NCBI GenBank assembly: GCA_017634275.1
Contig: JAGBNQ010000010.1
Coordinates: 1-64,000, forward strand
Reading direction: 5' to 3'
DNA from: Ruminococcus sp.
GTDB lineage: Bacteria; Bacillota; Clostridia; Oscillospirales; Ruminococcaceae
Length of the DNA stretch: 64,000 bases
Position numbers and translations under genes: made by a program. Within the stretch, counting starts at the first letter, position 1. Each line of letters starts with the position of its first letter. This document shows, piece after piece, positions 43,141 to 51,371 of this stretch. The notes below the pieces were generated by a model. That model was not told the DNA's origin. It made no database searches and saw only the letters and a list, made by a program, of their open reading frames with translations.

Positions 43141-43141
43141 T

Positions 43142-44119
43142 TTATATATCATACAGATTGTCAAGGAAAGCTACAGTTTTCTCATCGAATTTGATGTCCT
43201 GTGCGGTCATGTCCTCTTCAAGCTGCCATAGCTTTGATACGGCGAATACGCTCGATACGGGGAAAGGCTGCGATGAAAGGTATGCAAGCGTTACCACGGC
43301 AGGCGAGTGCCCCGTCTGCTCGGAGAGGCGCTTTACCTTTGCAAGCCTTGCAAGGTTTGCGGTGGTGGCATAGCTGCTCTCTAACTGGTATGTAGCACTC
43401 TGCCCCGATGCGAGCTTTGAGAAAAAGCCCTTTGCCTGCGGCGAGAATGCCATTACGGGGAAGTTGTTTTTCATATACCACGAATACTCCCTCATATCCA
43501 TGCTGACCTGCGTGTCATCGCCTAAAATGTCAGCACTTGAATGTGCAAGGCTGTAGTTTATCTGGCTTACCGAAAAGGGTGTGAGCCCGTTTTTTGCTGC
43601 AAATTTGTTTGCCTGCGCTATTCTTGTCACCGTCCAGTTGGATGCGCCCAAAATGCGCACCTTGCCCGACCTTACAAACTTGTCAAGGTAAGGCATTATC
43701 TCCTCTACGGGCTTAGTCGTGTCATCTCTGTGCAGCATATAAATGTCGGCATAGTCTGTCTTTAATGCCTCAAGCGACTGCATAAGATCTTCTGTCACGC
43801 TTTTCTCATCAAGCCTGTTTACGGTTTCCTCCTCTGTAAAGTACGGGTGGCCGCCCTTTGTCGCTATTATCACCTTGTCACGGTTGCCGCGGCTTTGCAT
43901 CCACCTGCCTATTACCTGCTCGCTCGCACCGTCGCCGCCTTCTACCCAGTTGCAGTAAACGCGCGCCGTGTCAATGCAGGTGCCGCCAAGCTCGAAGTAT
44001 TTGTCAAGTATCTCAAAATATCCGTCGTCATTGTCCTGCCTGTCAATGTTTGCAGTGCCTAATATCAATGCAGGCATCTCTAATGAATACAAATCGTTTT
44101 TTAAGGTGTAACTAATCAT
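43142..44119 (-). CDS. Aldo/keto reductase
   Basis: The 325-residue TIM-barrel protein has the AKR tetrad: Asp and Tyr in IDTARVY, Lys in IATKGG, His in IYMLHRDD. An NADPH-site segment (FSPQAKGFF) and SAVTLAYLSSQPFPV-like helices follow. It reduces an aldehyde or ketone with NAD(P)H; the substrate is unknown and the GxxNW loop recalls sugar-oxidoreductase types. GGGGAAG precedes the ATG. It is monocistronic. Confidence 0.88.
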   Translation of the reverse strand: MISYTLKNDLYSLEMPALILGTANIDRQDNDDGYFEILDKYFELGGTCIDTARVYCNWVEGGDGASEQVIGRWMQSRGNRDKVIIATKGGHPYFTEEETVNRLDEKSVTEDLMQSLEALKTDYADIYMLHRDDTTKPVEEIMPYLDKFVRSGKVRILGASNWTVTRIAQANKFAAKNGLTPFSVSQINYSLAHSSADILGDDTQVSMDMREYSWYMKNNFPVMAFSPQAKGFFSKLASGQSATYQLESSYATTANLARLAKVKRLSEQTGHSPAVVTLAYLSSQPFPVSSVFAVSKLWQLEEDMTAQDIKFDEKTVAFLDNLYDI

Positions 44120-44227
44120 TTTCTTCCCCTCGAAATCGTTTTTTGTTTATGATAACTATATTCTATCATATTTTTTTAATGATAGTAATAAACTTTTTGT
44201 AAACAAATATTTTTTGTGAAAAACCAC

Positions 44228-44256
44228 TTGACAAAAGGGGAAAAATGTTATATAAT
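44228..44256 (+). promoter_or_regulatory. Sigma-A promoter of ylxM-ffh
   Basis: TTGACA, a 17-nt spacer, TATAAT, about 65 nt before the ylxM ATG. Confidence 0.85.
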
Positions 44257-44321
44257 ACATAAATGTAAAGTGCTTAAGCTTTACAGCATATCTGTCGAAA
44301 CAAGGGAAAGCGGTGTGAGTT

Positions 44322-44705
44322 ATGTCAAAAAATCTTGAATATGGCTTGCTGCTTGATGTTTACGGCAGCCTTCTTACCGAAAAGCAGCTTGAAATGATGC
44401 AGCTCTATTATGATGAGGATCTTTCCTTGTCCGAGATAGGCGAGCAGTTCGGCATTTCAAGGCAGGGCGTTCACGACAGTATCAAGAGGAGTGAGCAGGC
44501 GCTTGATGAATTTGAGGAAAGGCTCAGTATCCTTAAGGCAAGAAAAGTTGAGATAGATGCACTTTTGAGCATTAAAAAAGATGCGCTTGAGGCTCTTGAT
44601 CAGTGCAGAAAGGTGTCATTCGGCAAGAATATCGCAGACAAGGTAATAAAAACACTTGAAAATATAGATTCCCGCCTTGCAGAGCTTGGCGAGGAGCAGG
44701 AATAA
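44322..44705 (+). CDS. ylxM: YlxM-like SRP-associated helix-turn-helix protein
   Basis: The 127-residue protein has a sigma-region-4-like HTH (LTEKQLEMMQLYYDEDLSLS, then EIGEQFGISRQGVHDSIKRS) and a C-terminal coiled coil. This is the UPF0122/YlxM family, nearly always next to ffh, as here. YlxM is reported to bind SRP RNA and Ffh in some Gram-positives. AAGCGGTGTGAG precedes the ATG. Confidence 0.92.
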   Translation: MSKNLEYGLLLDVYGSLLTEKQLEMMQLYYDEDLSLSEIGEQFGISRQGVHDSIKRSEQALDEFEERLSILKARKVEIDALLSIKKDALEALDQCRKVSFGKNIADKVIKTLENIDSRLAELGEEQE

Positions 44706-44734
44706 TGAAGAATGAATAGTGAATAATGAATGAT

Positions 44735-44778
44735 TAAAAAGCCGTCGGCAATTATTAATTATTAACTATTAATTTTCA
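44735..44778. repeat. Short dispersed repeat, inverted and diverged (copy 3)
   Basis: Read on the minus strand, TTAATAATTAATAATTG is followed by a small GCCGACGGC hairpin and TTTTTAAT, matching the layout at 10.25 and 42.94 kb. It lies between ylxM and ffh. Confidence 0.45.
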
Positions 44779-44793
44779 AAAGGGGGCGTAAAA

Positions 44794-46161
44794 ATGGCAT
44801 TTGAAGGACTTTCCGAAAAGCTCGGCAAAGTTTTTAAAGGGCTTAAAAATAGAGGTAAACTGACCGAGGCCGACGTTAAAGCCGCAATGCGCGAGGTAAG
44901 GCTTGCGCTTTTAGAGGCGAACGTAAGCTATAAGGTCGTTAAGGATTTTATCGGCAAGGTTACAGAGCGCAGCGTCGGTGAGGAGGTTTTAAAGAGCCTT
45001 ACCCCCGGCCAGCAGGTAATAAAGATAGTTAATGAAGAGCTTATAAGCCTTATGGGTGAGTCTAACTCAAAGATAAATTTCCCCAATAAGCCGCCTTGTA
45101 TAATAATGATGTGCGGCTTGCAGGGCTGCGGTAAAACTACTCACTCGGCAAAGCTCGCAAAGTATTTTAAGGCGCAGGGCAAAAGGCCGCTGCTTATCGC
45201 GGCGGACGTTTACAGGCCTGCGGCTATTGAGCAGCTGAAGGTAGTAGGCGAAAGGGCAGATGTCTCGGTGTTTGAAATGGGGCAGATAGACCCTCGCACT
45301 ATTGTTAAAGAGGGTATAAAGCACGCTAAGGATTACGGCAATGACCTGGTCATCATAGATACGGCAGGCCGTCTGCATATAGATGAAGAGCTTATGCAGG
45401 AGCTTAAGGACGTTAAGGCTATCGCTGAGCCTAATGAGATAATGCTCGTAGTTGATGCTATGACGGGTCAGGACGCTGTAAATGTTGCTGAGGCTTTTGA
45501 TCAGGCACTCGGTATCGACAGCGTTATCCTGACAAAGCTTGATTCCGATACAAGAGGCGGTGCGGCGCTTTCCGTTCTGTCAGTTACGGGTAAGCCTATA
45601 AAGTTTGTCGGCATGGGTGAAAAGCTTGATGAGTTTGAGCCCTTCCACCCCGAGAGAATGGCATCGCGTATCCTCGGTATGGGCGATATGCTCACCCTTA
45701 TCGAAAAGGCGACCGCTACTGTAGATGAGGAGGAGGCTAAAAAGCTCGCCGATAAAATGGCATCAGAGGGCTTTGACCTTAATGACCTGCTCGAACAGAT
45801 GAAATCTCTCCAGAAAATGGGCAGCGTAAAGAGCATAATAAGAATGCTCCCGGGAGCAAATAAGATAAATGATGAGCAGATGGAGGCAGGCGAAAAGGCT
45901 TTGCGCAAGACTGAGGCTATGATAAATTCCATGACCAAGGCCGAAAGAAGAAAGCCGTCGATCATCGACCCTAAGAGGAAAAGACGCATCGCCGCAGGCA
46001 GCGGAACTGAGGTGTCGGATGTAAACCAGCTGCTTAAGCAGTATGAGCAGATGAAGAAGATGATGAAACAATTCGGCATCGGCGGAAACCTGCACGGCAA
46101 AAAGGCAAGAAGAAACCGCGCTAACCTCCTGAAGGGTCTGGGCGGAAACGGAATGCCTTAA
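44794..46161 (+). CDS. ffh: Signal recognition particle protein Ffh
   Basis: The 455-residue GTPase has the N domain, the G domain with MCGLQGCGKTTHSAKLA, DTAGRLHIDEELM, TKLDSDTRGGAALS and GMGEKLDEFEPF, and a Met-rich M domain from about residue 300. It targets nascent membrane and secreted proteins to SecYEG with SRP RNA. AAAGGGGGCG precedes the ATG. The order ylxM-ffh-orf-rpsP-khpA is close to the usual Firmicute cluster. Confidence 0.97.
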   Translation: MAFEGLSEKLGKVFKGLKNRGKLTEADVKAAMREVRLALLEANVSYKVVKDFIGKVTERSVGEEVLKSLTPGQQVIKIVNEELISLMGESNSKINFPNKPPCIIMMCGLQGCGKTTHSAKLAKYFKAQGKRPLLIAADVYRPAAIEQLKVVGERADVSVFEMGQIDPRTIVKEGIKHAKDYGNDLVIIDTAGRLHIDEELMQELKDVKAIAEPNEIMLVVDAMTGQDAVNVAEAFDQALGIDSVILTKLDSDTRGGAALSVLSVTGKPIKFVGMGEKLDEFEPFHPERMASRILGMGDMLTLIEKATATVDEEEAKKLADKMASEGFDLNDLLEQMKSLQKMGSVKSIIRMLPGANKINDEQMEAGEKALRKTEAMINSMTKAERRKPSIIDPKRKRRIAAGSGTEVSDVNQLLKQYEQMKKMMKQFGIGGNLHGKKARRNRANLLKGLGGNGMP

Positions 46162-46165
46162 AGCT

Positions 46166-46378
46166 ATGGGCTCTTTTACAATAATTTTTGTTATAGCGGC
46201 AGGGATTTTCTGTATTTATTGCAGCTATAAGGACTATGACTGGTTTTTTGATAACCACAGAGCCAGACCCTTCGTTTCCCTGTTCGGAAGAGAGGGTGCA
46301 AGAAAATTTTACTACGTTCTCGGCGGAATACTTATTTTTCTCGGGCTTTTGATATTGTTCAGCCTGCCGGGGGTGTAA
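46166..46378 (+). CDS. Small two-helix membrane protein, Imm17-like
   Basis: The 70-residue protein has two membrane helices around a loop with DWFFDNHRARPFV and FGREGARKFYYVLGG. The loop matches my memory of the Imm17 immunity-protein family: small membrane proteins with conserved RA, GR-GAR and FY residues. Such proteins usually guard against polymorphic toxins, but no toxin lies nearby. It starts 4 bp after ffh and is probably cotranscribed with it. The family call needs a profile search. Confidence 0.5.
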   Translation: MGSFTIIFVIAAGIFCIYCSYKDYDWFFDNHRARPFVSLFGREGARKFYYVLGGILIFLGLLILFSLPGV

Positions 46379-46445
46379 TGATGCTTTTATCTCGCTTAAC
46401 GCGATATAAATATAATTTAGTGTATTATATGGAGGTGAATATAAA

Positions 46446-46685
46446 ATGGCAGTAAAGATCAGACTCAGAAGACTCGGTGCTAAGAAGAGACCCTTCTACC
46501 GCGTAGTTGTTGCTGATTCAAGATATCCCAGAGACGGAAGATTTATCGAGGAGATCGGCTACTATGATGCTACTAAGGAGCCTTCCGTTATCAACATCGA
46601 TCAGGAGAAGGCTAAGAGCTGGATCGCTAACGGCGCACAGCCCACAGATACAGTAAAGGCTCTCCTTAAGAGGATCGAGAAGTAA
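46446..46685 (+). CDS. rpsP: 30S ribosomal protein S16
   Basis: The 79-residue protein is a standard S16: [20 protein letters not shown], then [21 protein letters not shown] and [17 protein letters not shown]. It binds 16S rRNA early in small-subunit assembly. TGGAGGTG precedes the ATG. Codon use is typical of highly expressed genes. Confidence 0.97.
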   Translation: MAVKIRLRRLGAKKRPFYRVVVADSRYPRDGRFIEEIGYYDATKEPSVINIDQEKAKSWIANGAQPTDTVKALLKRIEK

Positions 46686-46753
46686 TAATTGTAATTGATA
46701 GGCGGCGTACATTTTTTTGTACGTTTGCCTGCTGATTACAAAAATATGCCTGA

Positions 46754-46797
46754 ACTTACAGTACCTATCCTGCAAGATACGCTGTAAGTTTTATTTT
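46754..46797 (+). terminator. Terminator or attenuator between rpsP and khpA
   Basis: ACTTACAG (46754-46761) pairs with CTGTAAGT (46782-46789) and TTTATTTTT follows. Another hairpin (GTACA/TGTAC around a T6 loop) lies about 45 nt upstream. khpA starts 22 bp later, so it would need readthrough or its own promoter, which was not seen. Confidence 0.6.
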
Positions 46798-46819
46798 TCA
46801 GGAGAAAGAGGTAAATAAA

Positions 46820-47053
46820 ATGACAGAATTGCTTAGAACTATAGTCAGTGAGCTTGTTGAGGACAAGAGCGCTATCGTTATAACTCAGGACGAGCCCGAT
46901 GAGGAGGGCGTTGTGGTGTTCCACCTCCACGTTGCCGAGCCCGATATGGGCAGAGTTATCGGCAAGCAGGGGCGTATCGCTAAGGCGATAAGAACTGTTA
47001 TGCGCGCATCCGCATCAAGGCAGGATATGAAAATAATGGTCGAGATAGACTGA
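46820..47053 (+). CDS. khpA: KH-domain RNA-binding protein KhpA
   Basis: The 77-residue protein is a single KH domain with the GKQGRIAKAIRTVMRA helix and its GxxG loop (GKQG). KhpA, with KhpB/Jag, binds many RNAs and affects cell division and length in Firmicutes. It follows rpsP, the usual neighbour. rimM and trmD, which often come next, are absent; a strong terminator follows. Confidence 0.94.
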   Translation: MTELLRTIVSELVEDKSAIVITQDEPDEEGVVVFHLHVAEPDMGRVIGKQGRIAKAIRTVMRASASRQDMKIMVEID

Positions 47054-47064
47054 TATAAGAATCA

Positions 47065-47098
47065 CCGCCTCGGGGGATATCCCTCGGGGCGGTTTTTT
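47065..47098 (+). terminator. Intrinsic terminator of the ffh-khpA cluster
   Basis: CCGCC...GGCGG with an inner GGGGATATCCCC-type stem, followed by TTTTTT. Confidence 0.88.
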
Positions 47099-47183
47099 GC
47101 TTGTTATTTTGATGTAAGCTGACTATCTGCCGAAGTTTCATACATAATCATTAAAAACCCGATAAATGTTTGAAAAATCGCTG

Positions 47184-48209
47184 TTATGCATTTTCAGCAG
47201 TAAGAATAATAAGATCGGTATCAGAAAGGCCTGAGGAGAATAAGCCTGAGATAGATACTTTTCCTACCGGTGTATTATCCCAGAAGATGTTTAACATACT
47301 GCTTAGATTTGCAATGCTATCAAGATTTTCAAGAGCCTTTTCATCAAACGCATCGCCTTTGAAAAACACATCTGAATCATCAGATTCCACAGTTGGAATA
47401 CCGTATGCATCAGTCAGTGCGGAAACTATTTCCTTGAAGTTATCTATGTTTATTTTTCTTCTGAGTTCGCTGCCGTCGTATTCTCCGTCAGGTTTATGCT
47501 CAAAAATATCAGTCATTTCGGGATTACCGACTGAAGCATCGGATTTATAGGTTTTTCCGTATAAATTGCCTGTGTTGCCATTAGCTTTGCTGTATTGATC
47601 AAAGCCGTAAACAAAAGAAACAGACGATATAGAACCGTCAGTGTTTTTGTCTAAGCTGACATTTGTAAGCTCTCTTCCTAAAAGAGTAGGAACAGTATCT
47701 TCAGAGTCGGTATAATGAAAATTTATATGGAAATGAGCCCTGCCCGTGATAGAATCTCTATCTGAGACCTCTGAGGTGGGATAGTATCCGAATGCTCTTG
47801 CGCTCTGTTCAAGTTCATCATAAAACTCTGAGTTGATATCTCCGAGATCAACCTCATAAAGAAAATTCTTGAATGCGGATTCAAAGTATGCCTTTCCGCT
47901 TTCGTAGTCAAGGCTTTTGGATTGTTTTACCAATTCCTCAAAGTCGTCAAGTGTGAGGTCTTTTCCCAATGCCTGACTATCTGCCTCTTGTTCACTGTCA
48001 GCCGGTATATCCTCGGAACTGCTGTTTGTCACAGCATCGGTTGTTCCCTCATCTGTTGATGAAGAACCGCTCTCGCTCTCCACCACCGAGCTTGAATCCG
48101 CCTTGTCTTTCTTCGACTTGCTCTTGCTGCTGTCCTCGCTGTCACCGCAGGCGGTGAGTGCAAGCATTGCCGCTGCTGCAAGAAAGCTTATTAGTCTTTT
48201 CTTGTTCAT
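47184..48209 (-). CDS. Putative lipoprotein, 341 residues
   Basis: The signal peptide ends in a lipobox LTAC (Cys near residue 21), so the protein should be lipid-anchored outside. A long Ser/Asp/Lys/Glu-rich spacer (to about residue 80) leads to a folded domain of about 250 residues with repeated DLTLDDFEELVKQSK and ININNFKEIVSALT-like helices. I do not recognise the family. ATG at 48209 has TGGAGG upstream. It resembles the lipoproteins at 17.3 and 48.3 kb only in layout. Confidence 0.75.
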   Translation of the reverse strand: MNKKRLISFLAAAAMLALTACGDSEDSSKSKSKKDKADSSSVVESESGSSSTDEGTTDAVTNSSSEDIPADSEQEADSQALGKDLTLDDFEELVKQSKSLDYESGKAYFESAFKNFLYEVDLGDINSEFYDELEQSARAFGYYPTSEVSDRDSITGRAHFHINFHYTDSEDTVPTLLGRELTNVSLDKNTDGSISSVSFVYGFDQYSKANGNTGNLYGKTYKSDASVGNPEMTDIFEHKPDGEYDGSELRRKINIDNFKEIVSALTDAYGIPTVESDDSDVFFKGDAFDEKALENLDSIANLSSMLNIFWDNTPVGKVSISGLFSSGLSDTDLIILTAENA

Positions 48210-48311
48210 ATTGTTTTCCTCCAATCATAACATATATGAACAATTCTAATATATATATATATATAGTTACGCAAAAGTTAACAAACTGTAAATTTTGGAT
48301 ATCTGCTTGCT

Positions 48312-49379
48312 TTATATATACGGCTCCACGGTTTTTACCTCGCCCGTCTGCGCCTCAACGCAGATAACGCCTTCCTTTCCGTCGCTGTCCTCATAATAAA
48401 GCGCCCAGTAGGGGAGGGCTGTTATAATACTGCTTGTTACGTCCTCGCTAATGGGGCAGTATTCAAGCTGCGCGTAGTTAAGCGTTATGTGCTGCGCTTT
48501 GTTGCCTAAGCTTTCTGCTGCTTTGTTTATCGCGTCATTGCAGTTTAGTATCTTTAGCTGACGCTCCTCCTTAATGTCAGTAAAAGCGCTGCCGCCTAAG
48601 ACCGAGAATACCTTGTCCTCGCCGTAAAGGGAAACGGTGCAGCTTGATGAGGGTATTGTGCCGTTTACCCAATTTCCTTCTGAAAACGGCGGCAATGCAA
48701 ATGGATACTGAAAATGTGCATCACCAAACCTTCTGCAAAAACATATATCTGTATATATGCTCTTTTTGTTTGCGTCCTTGTAAATGAACGCAAGTAACGG
48801 TGTATACTCGGCGCTGCCGTCTGTCAGGTCATTGCAGATATAAAGCCTTTCCTGCGCTATGTCACATAGCTGTGCTAACGTGTATTCCCTGCTGCCAAAT
48901 GTGACGGAGGTATCATCAAACTTGTTTTCATAAACTATCTCAGCCGAAAGGCTGCCCGTTTCCTCGTCTATCTCCATGTCGGGGTAGTAGGCATCGGGGT
49001 CAAGCTCATAGTCTTGCGCTGCATAATATCCGTCAGATGAAAGCCAGACGCTTTTGCTTTCATCTATCTGCCAGTTGTACCCGTCAGCGTTTTCATCGGG
49101 CTCCTCGACCTTTCCCTTGCCAAACGTCCCGTCACCCAAAAAGCTGTCAACAAGCTGCTTTAGTGTATCATAATGCTGCTGCCTGTCAGCGCCGAGGTCG
49201 GCATACCTGAAAGAGTATTCATACGCCTGCGGTGTCGGTGGGATAAAAAAGGTGTTGCCATAGGTAAAATCATTCATATTGTTTTCATCAATTATCAGTT
49301 TGCTGCTCTCATTGCCCTTTGAGCAGGAAACAAGTGCCGCCGCTGCCGCAATTAAAAGGCAGATAAGTTTCTTTTTCAT
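48312..49379 (-). CDS. Putative lipoprotein, 355 residues
   Basis: The signal peptide ends in LVSC (Cys near residue 19). The mature part has a helical QHYDTLKQLVDSFLGD segment, several strand-rich parts, and a C-terminal segment (ALPYWALYYEDSDGKEGVIC, then VEAQTGEVKTVEPY). That end resembles PepSY-like domains, in which a strand-turn-strand ends in a GEV motif. The function is unknown. ATG at 49379 has AGGAGG upstream; the frame upstream of it was trimmed. Confidence 0.75.
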   Translation of the reverse strand: MKKKLICLLIAAAAALVSCSKGNESSKLIIDENNMNDFTYGNTFFIPPTPQAYEYSFRYADLGADRQQHYDTLKQLVDSFLGDGTFGKGKVEEPDENADGYNWQIDESKSVWLSSDGYYAAQDYELDPDAYYPDMEIDEETGSLSAEIVYENKFDDTSVTFGSREYTLAQLCDIAQERLYICNDLTDGSAEYTPLLAFIYKDANKKSIYTDICFCRRFGDAHFQYPFALPPFSEGNWVNGTIPSSSCTVSLYGEDKVFSVLGGSAFTDIKEERQLKILNCNDAINKAAESLGNKAQHITLNYAQLEYCPISEDVTSSIITALPYWALYYEDSDGKEGVICVEAQTGEVKTVEPYI

Positions 49380-49493
49380 AGCATCGTTCCTCCTTTTATA
49401 ATTACAGACGCTTGTGAATGTGCCTGCGTTGCATATTGTGTCAAGCTTTGTATACCTGCACAAAACAGATATTACGCTATTGTTTGGTATCAA

Positions 49494-49795
49494 CAAAAAA
49501 GCCCCCTGCCAAAATAGCAGGGGACTTATAAGCTTTCGCTTTATTAATAACTAACCGCCTTGCCGCCGCAACGGGAAAATAAAACCCGCATATGTGCAGG
49601 GTGGGTGTCGGCCCAACGTTTTCACGCTCCCTTCGTCCGTAGCCGTAATCAGCCCAAATGGACGGTCACGGTCGGGAGGTCTGCAATCCGCCGCCGGAGA
49701 TAACCCGACTCCCTTAATAAAAGTGTTGGATCATAATGCCCGCGCTTTATCGGACAAGGCAGAAAGAAATTATCTTTCATTCACTGACAATAGTA
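49494..49795 (-). ncRNA. Structured noncoding RNA candidate, about 290 nt
   Basis: On the minus strand a promoter (49800-49828) is followed by about 290 nt with no credible ORF, ending at a strong terminator (CCCCTGC/GCAGGGG then TTTTTT, 49494-49523). The ends pair (TGCCTTG with CAAGGCG, GCGCGGG with CCCGTTGC). Inside lie further stems: GTCGGG/CCCGAC, CGTCC/GGACG, TGGG/CCCA and CCCTGCA/TGCGGG. Size and closed ends recall 6S RNA, but the branched interior does not fit a plain 6S rod. RNase P, tmRNA and SRP motifs were not found. The class is unassigned. Confidence 0.6.
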
Positions 49796-49799
49796 TACC

Positions 49800-49828
49800 A
49801 CAAAGCATGATAAATATCAATATGTATT
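49800..49828 (-). promoter_or_regulatory. Sigma-A promoter of the 49.5 kb noncoding RNA
   Basis: On the minus strand: TTGATA, a 17-nt spacer, TATACT. The position is given to about 2 nt. Confidence 0.65.
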
Positions 49829-49877
49829 TAGTACAAATAAAAGTTCTAAAATTTGTACATTTTGAGAATAGACAGCC

Positions 49878-50183
49878 TTATTCGTCTTCCTCATCATCAA
49901 AGTCATATAGCTCGCTGAGCTTTTTCATGAACACCGCGCCGACTCTTTCATATTCCTCATCGTCGTCGATAGTTACCATAAGCTCTTCATCTTCTGTATA
50001 CTCGCTCTTTAAGATGATGACCGCGCCGCTGTCCTCAAGCGCCTCCTGCCCGTCCTCGTAATAGGGGGTGAGCGCGTAGTAAGTCTCTCCCTCGTATTCC
50101 ATAGAGTCAAGCAGCTCAAACATCTGCTCCTTGCCGTCCTCATCAGTCAGCGAGTATAAGTCGGGTCTGTATTCCTCGTTCAT
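49878..50183 (-). CDS. DUF1292 family protein
   Basis: The 101-residue acidic protein has the DUF1292 core: ITL-type opening (SLTDEDGKEQMFELLDSMEY), EGETYYALTPYY and GAVIILKSEYTEDEELMVTI, and ends in a poly-acidic tail. The family is widespread in Firmicutes with no known function. AAAGGAGG precedes the ATG, and a consensus sigma-A promoter lies about 65 bp upstream. Confidence 0.88.
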   Translation of the reverse strand: MNEEYRPDLYSLTDEDGKEQMFELLDSMEYEGETYYALTPYYEDGQEALEDSGAVIILKSEYTEDEELMVTIDDDEEYERVGAVFMKKLSELYDFDDEEDE

Positions 50184-50249
50184 ATTAAGACCTCCTTTTA
50201 AAAACTAAGCAGCGCCCAAAAGCCACCCTTTAAGCACTGCAACACATTA

Positions 50250-50278
50250 ATTATACTACATTTAAAAACAAATGTCAA
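50250..50278 (-). promoter_or_regulatory. Sigma-A promoter of the DUF1292 gene
   Basis: On the minus strand: TTGACA, a 17-nt spacer, TATAAT. It is divergent from the promoter at 50337. Confidence 0.85.
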
Positions 50279-50336
50279 GCGATATTTGTAAAAGTAATGT
50301 TAAATAAAAAATATCTAAAAAAGTTGAAAAAAACTA

Positions 50337-50365
50337 TTGACAAACGCCAAAAAGTGTGCTATACT
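50337..50365 (+). promoter_or_regulatory. Sigma-A promoter of the large noncoding / micro-ORF transcript
   Basis: TTGACA, a 17-nt spacer, TATACT. Predicted start near 50372. Confidence 0.8.
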
Positions 50366-50624
50366 AAGTTCAAGGAAAGAGGAAAGGGGCTAAACCGAAA
50401 GAGTACAGCAGCATTTAGCCGCTCGGGAGAGGTCAGGCAGCAGCAGTAAGATCGGGGTCAGGAGCCCAAGAGGTTATAGTAATAATCTCCGGTAACGTAT
50501 ATTTCCCTTCCCTATCTAAAGTGGTTCGGAATAAGGCTTTTGACAGAAGTGGGTACACTTAATTTGAAAAGTCTGTCAGAGTCCCGTTAACATACTTTAA
50601 ATCCACTGAAAGGAGCATGAGCCA

Positions 50625-50681
50625 ATGGACAGTTTAGAACCAAAGAGCATCCGAAGGCTCGGCGACGCAGGACTTGTTTAA
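50625..50681 (+). CDS. Micro-ORF 1 (18 residues)
   Basis: AGGAG lies 9 nt before the ATG. The peptide would be MDSLEPKSIRRLGDAGLV. Its 3' half overlaps one arm of a long-range CGGCGAC/GTCGCCG pairing, so translation and folding would exclude each other. Confidence 0.35.
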   Translation: MDSLEPKSIRRLGDAGLV

Positions 50682-50875
50682 TGTGGGGCATCAAGACCCG
50701 GGTTTGTAGACCGGCTGGCCCGAATGAATGATAAGAATTTAGTCAAGTCGCCGATACCTTCCATAGCTTTCCCACCAATCAGTTTATGATGCGGGGTGCT
50801 CGAAGTATCTGCGATATTTTTATATCGTCTTACAACTGAATATTTGAAACTTTTATAATAAGGAGTTGGTTTGAT

Positions 50876-50911
50876 ATGATCAGCTTAACGAGGTTTCAGA
50901 AAACATTTTAG
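50876..50911 (+). CDS. Micro-ORF 2 (11 residues)
   Basis: AAGGAG lies 10 nt before the ATG; the peptide would be MISLTRFQKTF. It ends 15 nt before the next micro-ORF start. Confidence 0.35.
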   Translation: MISLTRFQKTF

Positions 50912-50926
50912 AATGGAGTGAGTCCA

Positions 50927-50968
50927 ATGCACAGCTTTGGGTTTTGTGAGGTAATCCAAATTTTATAG
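50927..50968 (+). CDS. Micro-ORF 3 (13 residues)
   Basis: GGAG lies 8 nt before the ATG; the peptide would be MHSFGFCEVIQIL. The start lies in the repeated GGAGTGAGTCCAATG unit. Confidence 0.35.
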   Translation: MHSFGFCEVIQIL

Positions 50969-51075
50969 GAATTAAGATACCGTGTAAAACTTAGCTTAAC
51001 TCACGAGTTTGATTTGAGTCTTCAAACTTAAGGCTTTAAGAATTTCTAAGCGTAACTTTGAAGGGAGTGGTGGAT

Positions 51076-51114
51076 ATGAGTATGATTGTCCACAAGGTTC
51101 TCTTGAATATCTGA
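51076..51114 (+). CDS. Micro-ORF 4 (12 residues), related to micro-ORF 8
   Basis: GGGAG lies 8 nt before the ATG; the peptide MSMIVHKVLLNI resembles micro-ORF 8 (MKMRVCILMNI): both fit MxMxV...L-x-NI and end in ATCTGA. The upstream GTGGAT and downstream GTCCAC can pair over the start. Confidence 0.4.
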   Translation: MSMIVHKVLLNI

Positions 51115-51205
51115 AAGATTGGGGTGAGTCCGCCGAGAAATTCAGTTTAGCGCCTGTTTTGACGGGGCGCAAAGGATCAAAATTTTAATGAAAGGTTTGA
51201 GTCCG

Positions 51206-51214
51206 ATGGCATAG
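51206..51214 (+). CDS. Micro-ORF 5 (2 codons: start-Ala-stop)
   Basis: AAAGG lies 10 nt before an ATG-GCA-TAG minigene. Taken alone this would be chance; it is listed because it occupies the same place in the repeat unit as the longer micro-ORFs. Confidence 0.2.
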   Translation: MA

Positions 51215-51265
51215 CAGTTTGGCTTTTTATCAAAACCAAATACTACTAAGAAAGGGTTGTTTCCA

Positions 51266-51274
51266 ATGGCTTGA
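51266..51274 (+). CDS. Micro-ORF 6 (2 codons: start-Ala-stop)
   Basis: AAAGGG lies 9 nt before ATG-GCT-TGA. It is the second Met-Ala minigene in the same repeat context. Confidence 0.2.
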   Translation: MA

Positions 51275-51318
51275 CATTCAGGCTTTTGACACAAATACTT
51301 TGAAAGGAAATAATTCCA

Positions 51319-51330
51319 ATGGCTATGTAA
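51319..51330 (+). CDS. Micro-ORF 7 (3 codons: Met-Ala-Met)
   Basis: AAAGGA lies 10 nt before ATG-GCT-ATG-TAA, again in the TTCCAATGGC unit. Confidence 0.2.
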   Translation: MAM

Positions 51331-51371
51331 GTTTTTTCTTCGACTAAATATATAAGTAGGAGTGGTGCATT

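Noticed and set aside
48250..48266. AT dinucleotide run
   Set aside because: A short simple repeat upstream of a lipoprotein gene; no further structure.
49594..50061. 155-codon plus-strand frame over the noncoding RNA and DUF1292 end
   Set aside because: Its Ser-rich C-terminal half is the reverse complement of acidic DUF1292 codons, and the other half overlaps the structured RNA.
50430..50470. SRP RNA-like GGTCAGG words
   Set aside because: The conserved GGAAG tetraloop region and the matching strand of the SRP helix are absent.
51194..51204. T-arm-like word GGTTTGAGTCC, suggesting a tRNA
   Set aside because: No acceptor stem, anticodon arm or D arm could be placed around it, and similar words repeat without the pairing.
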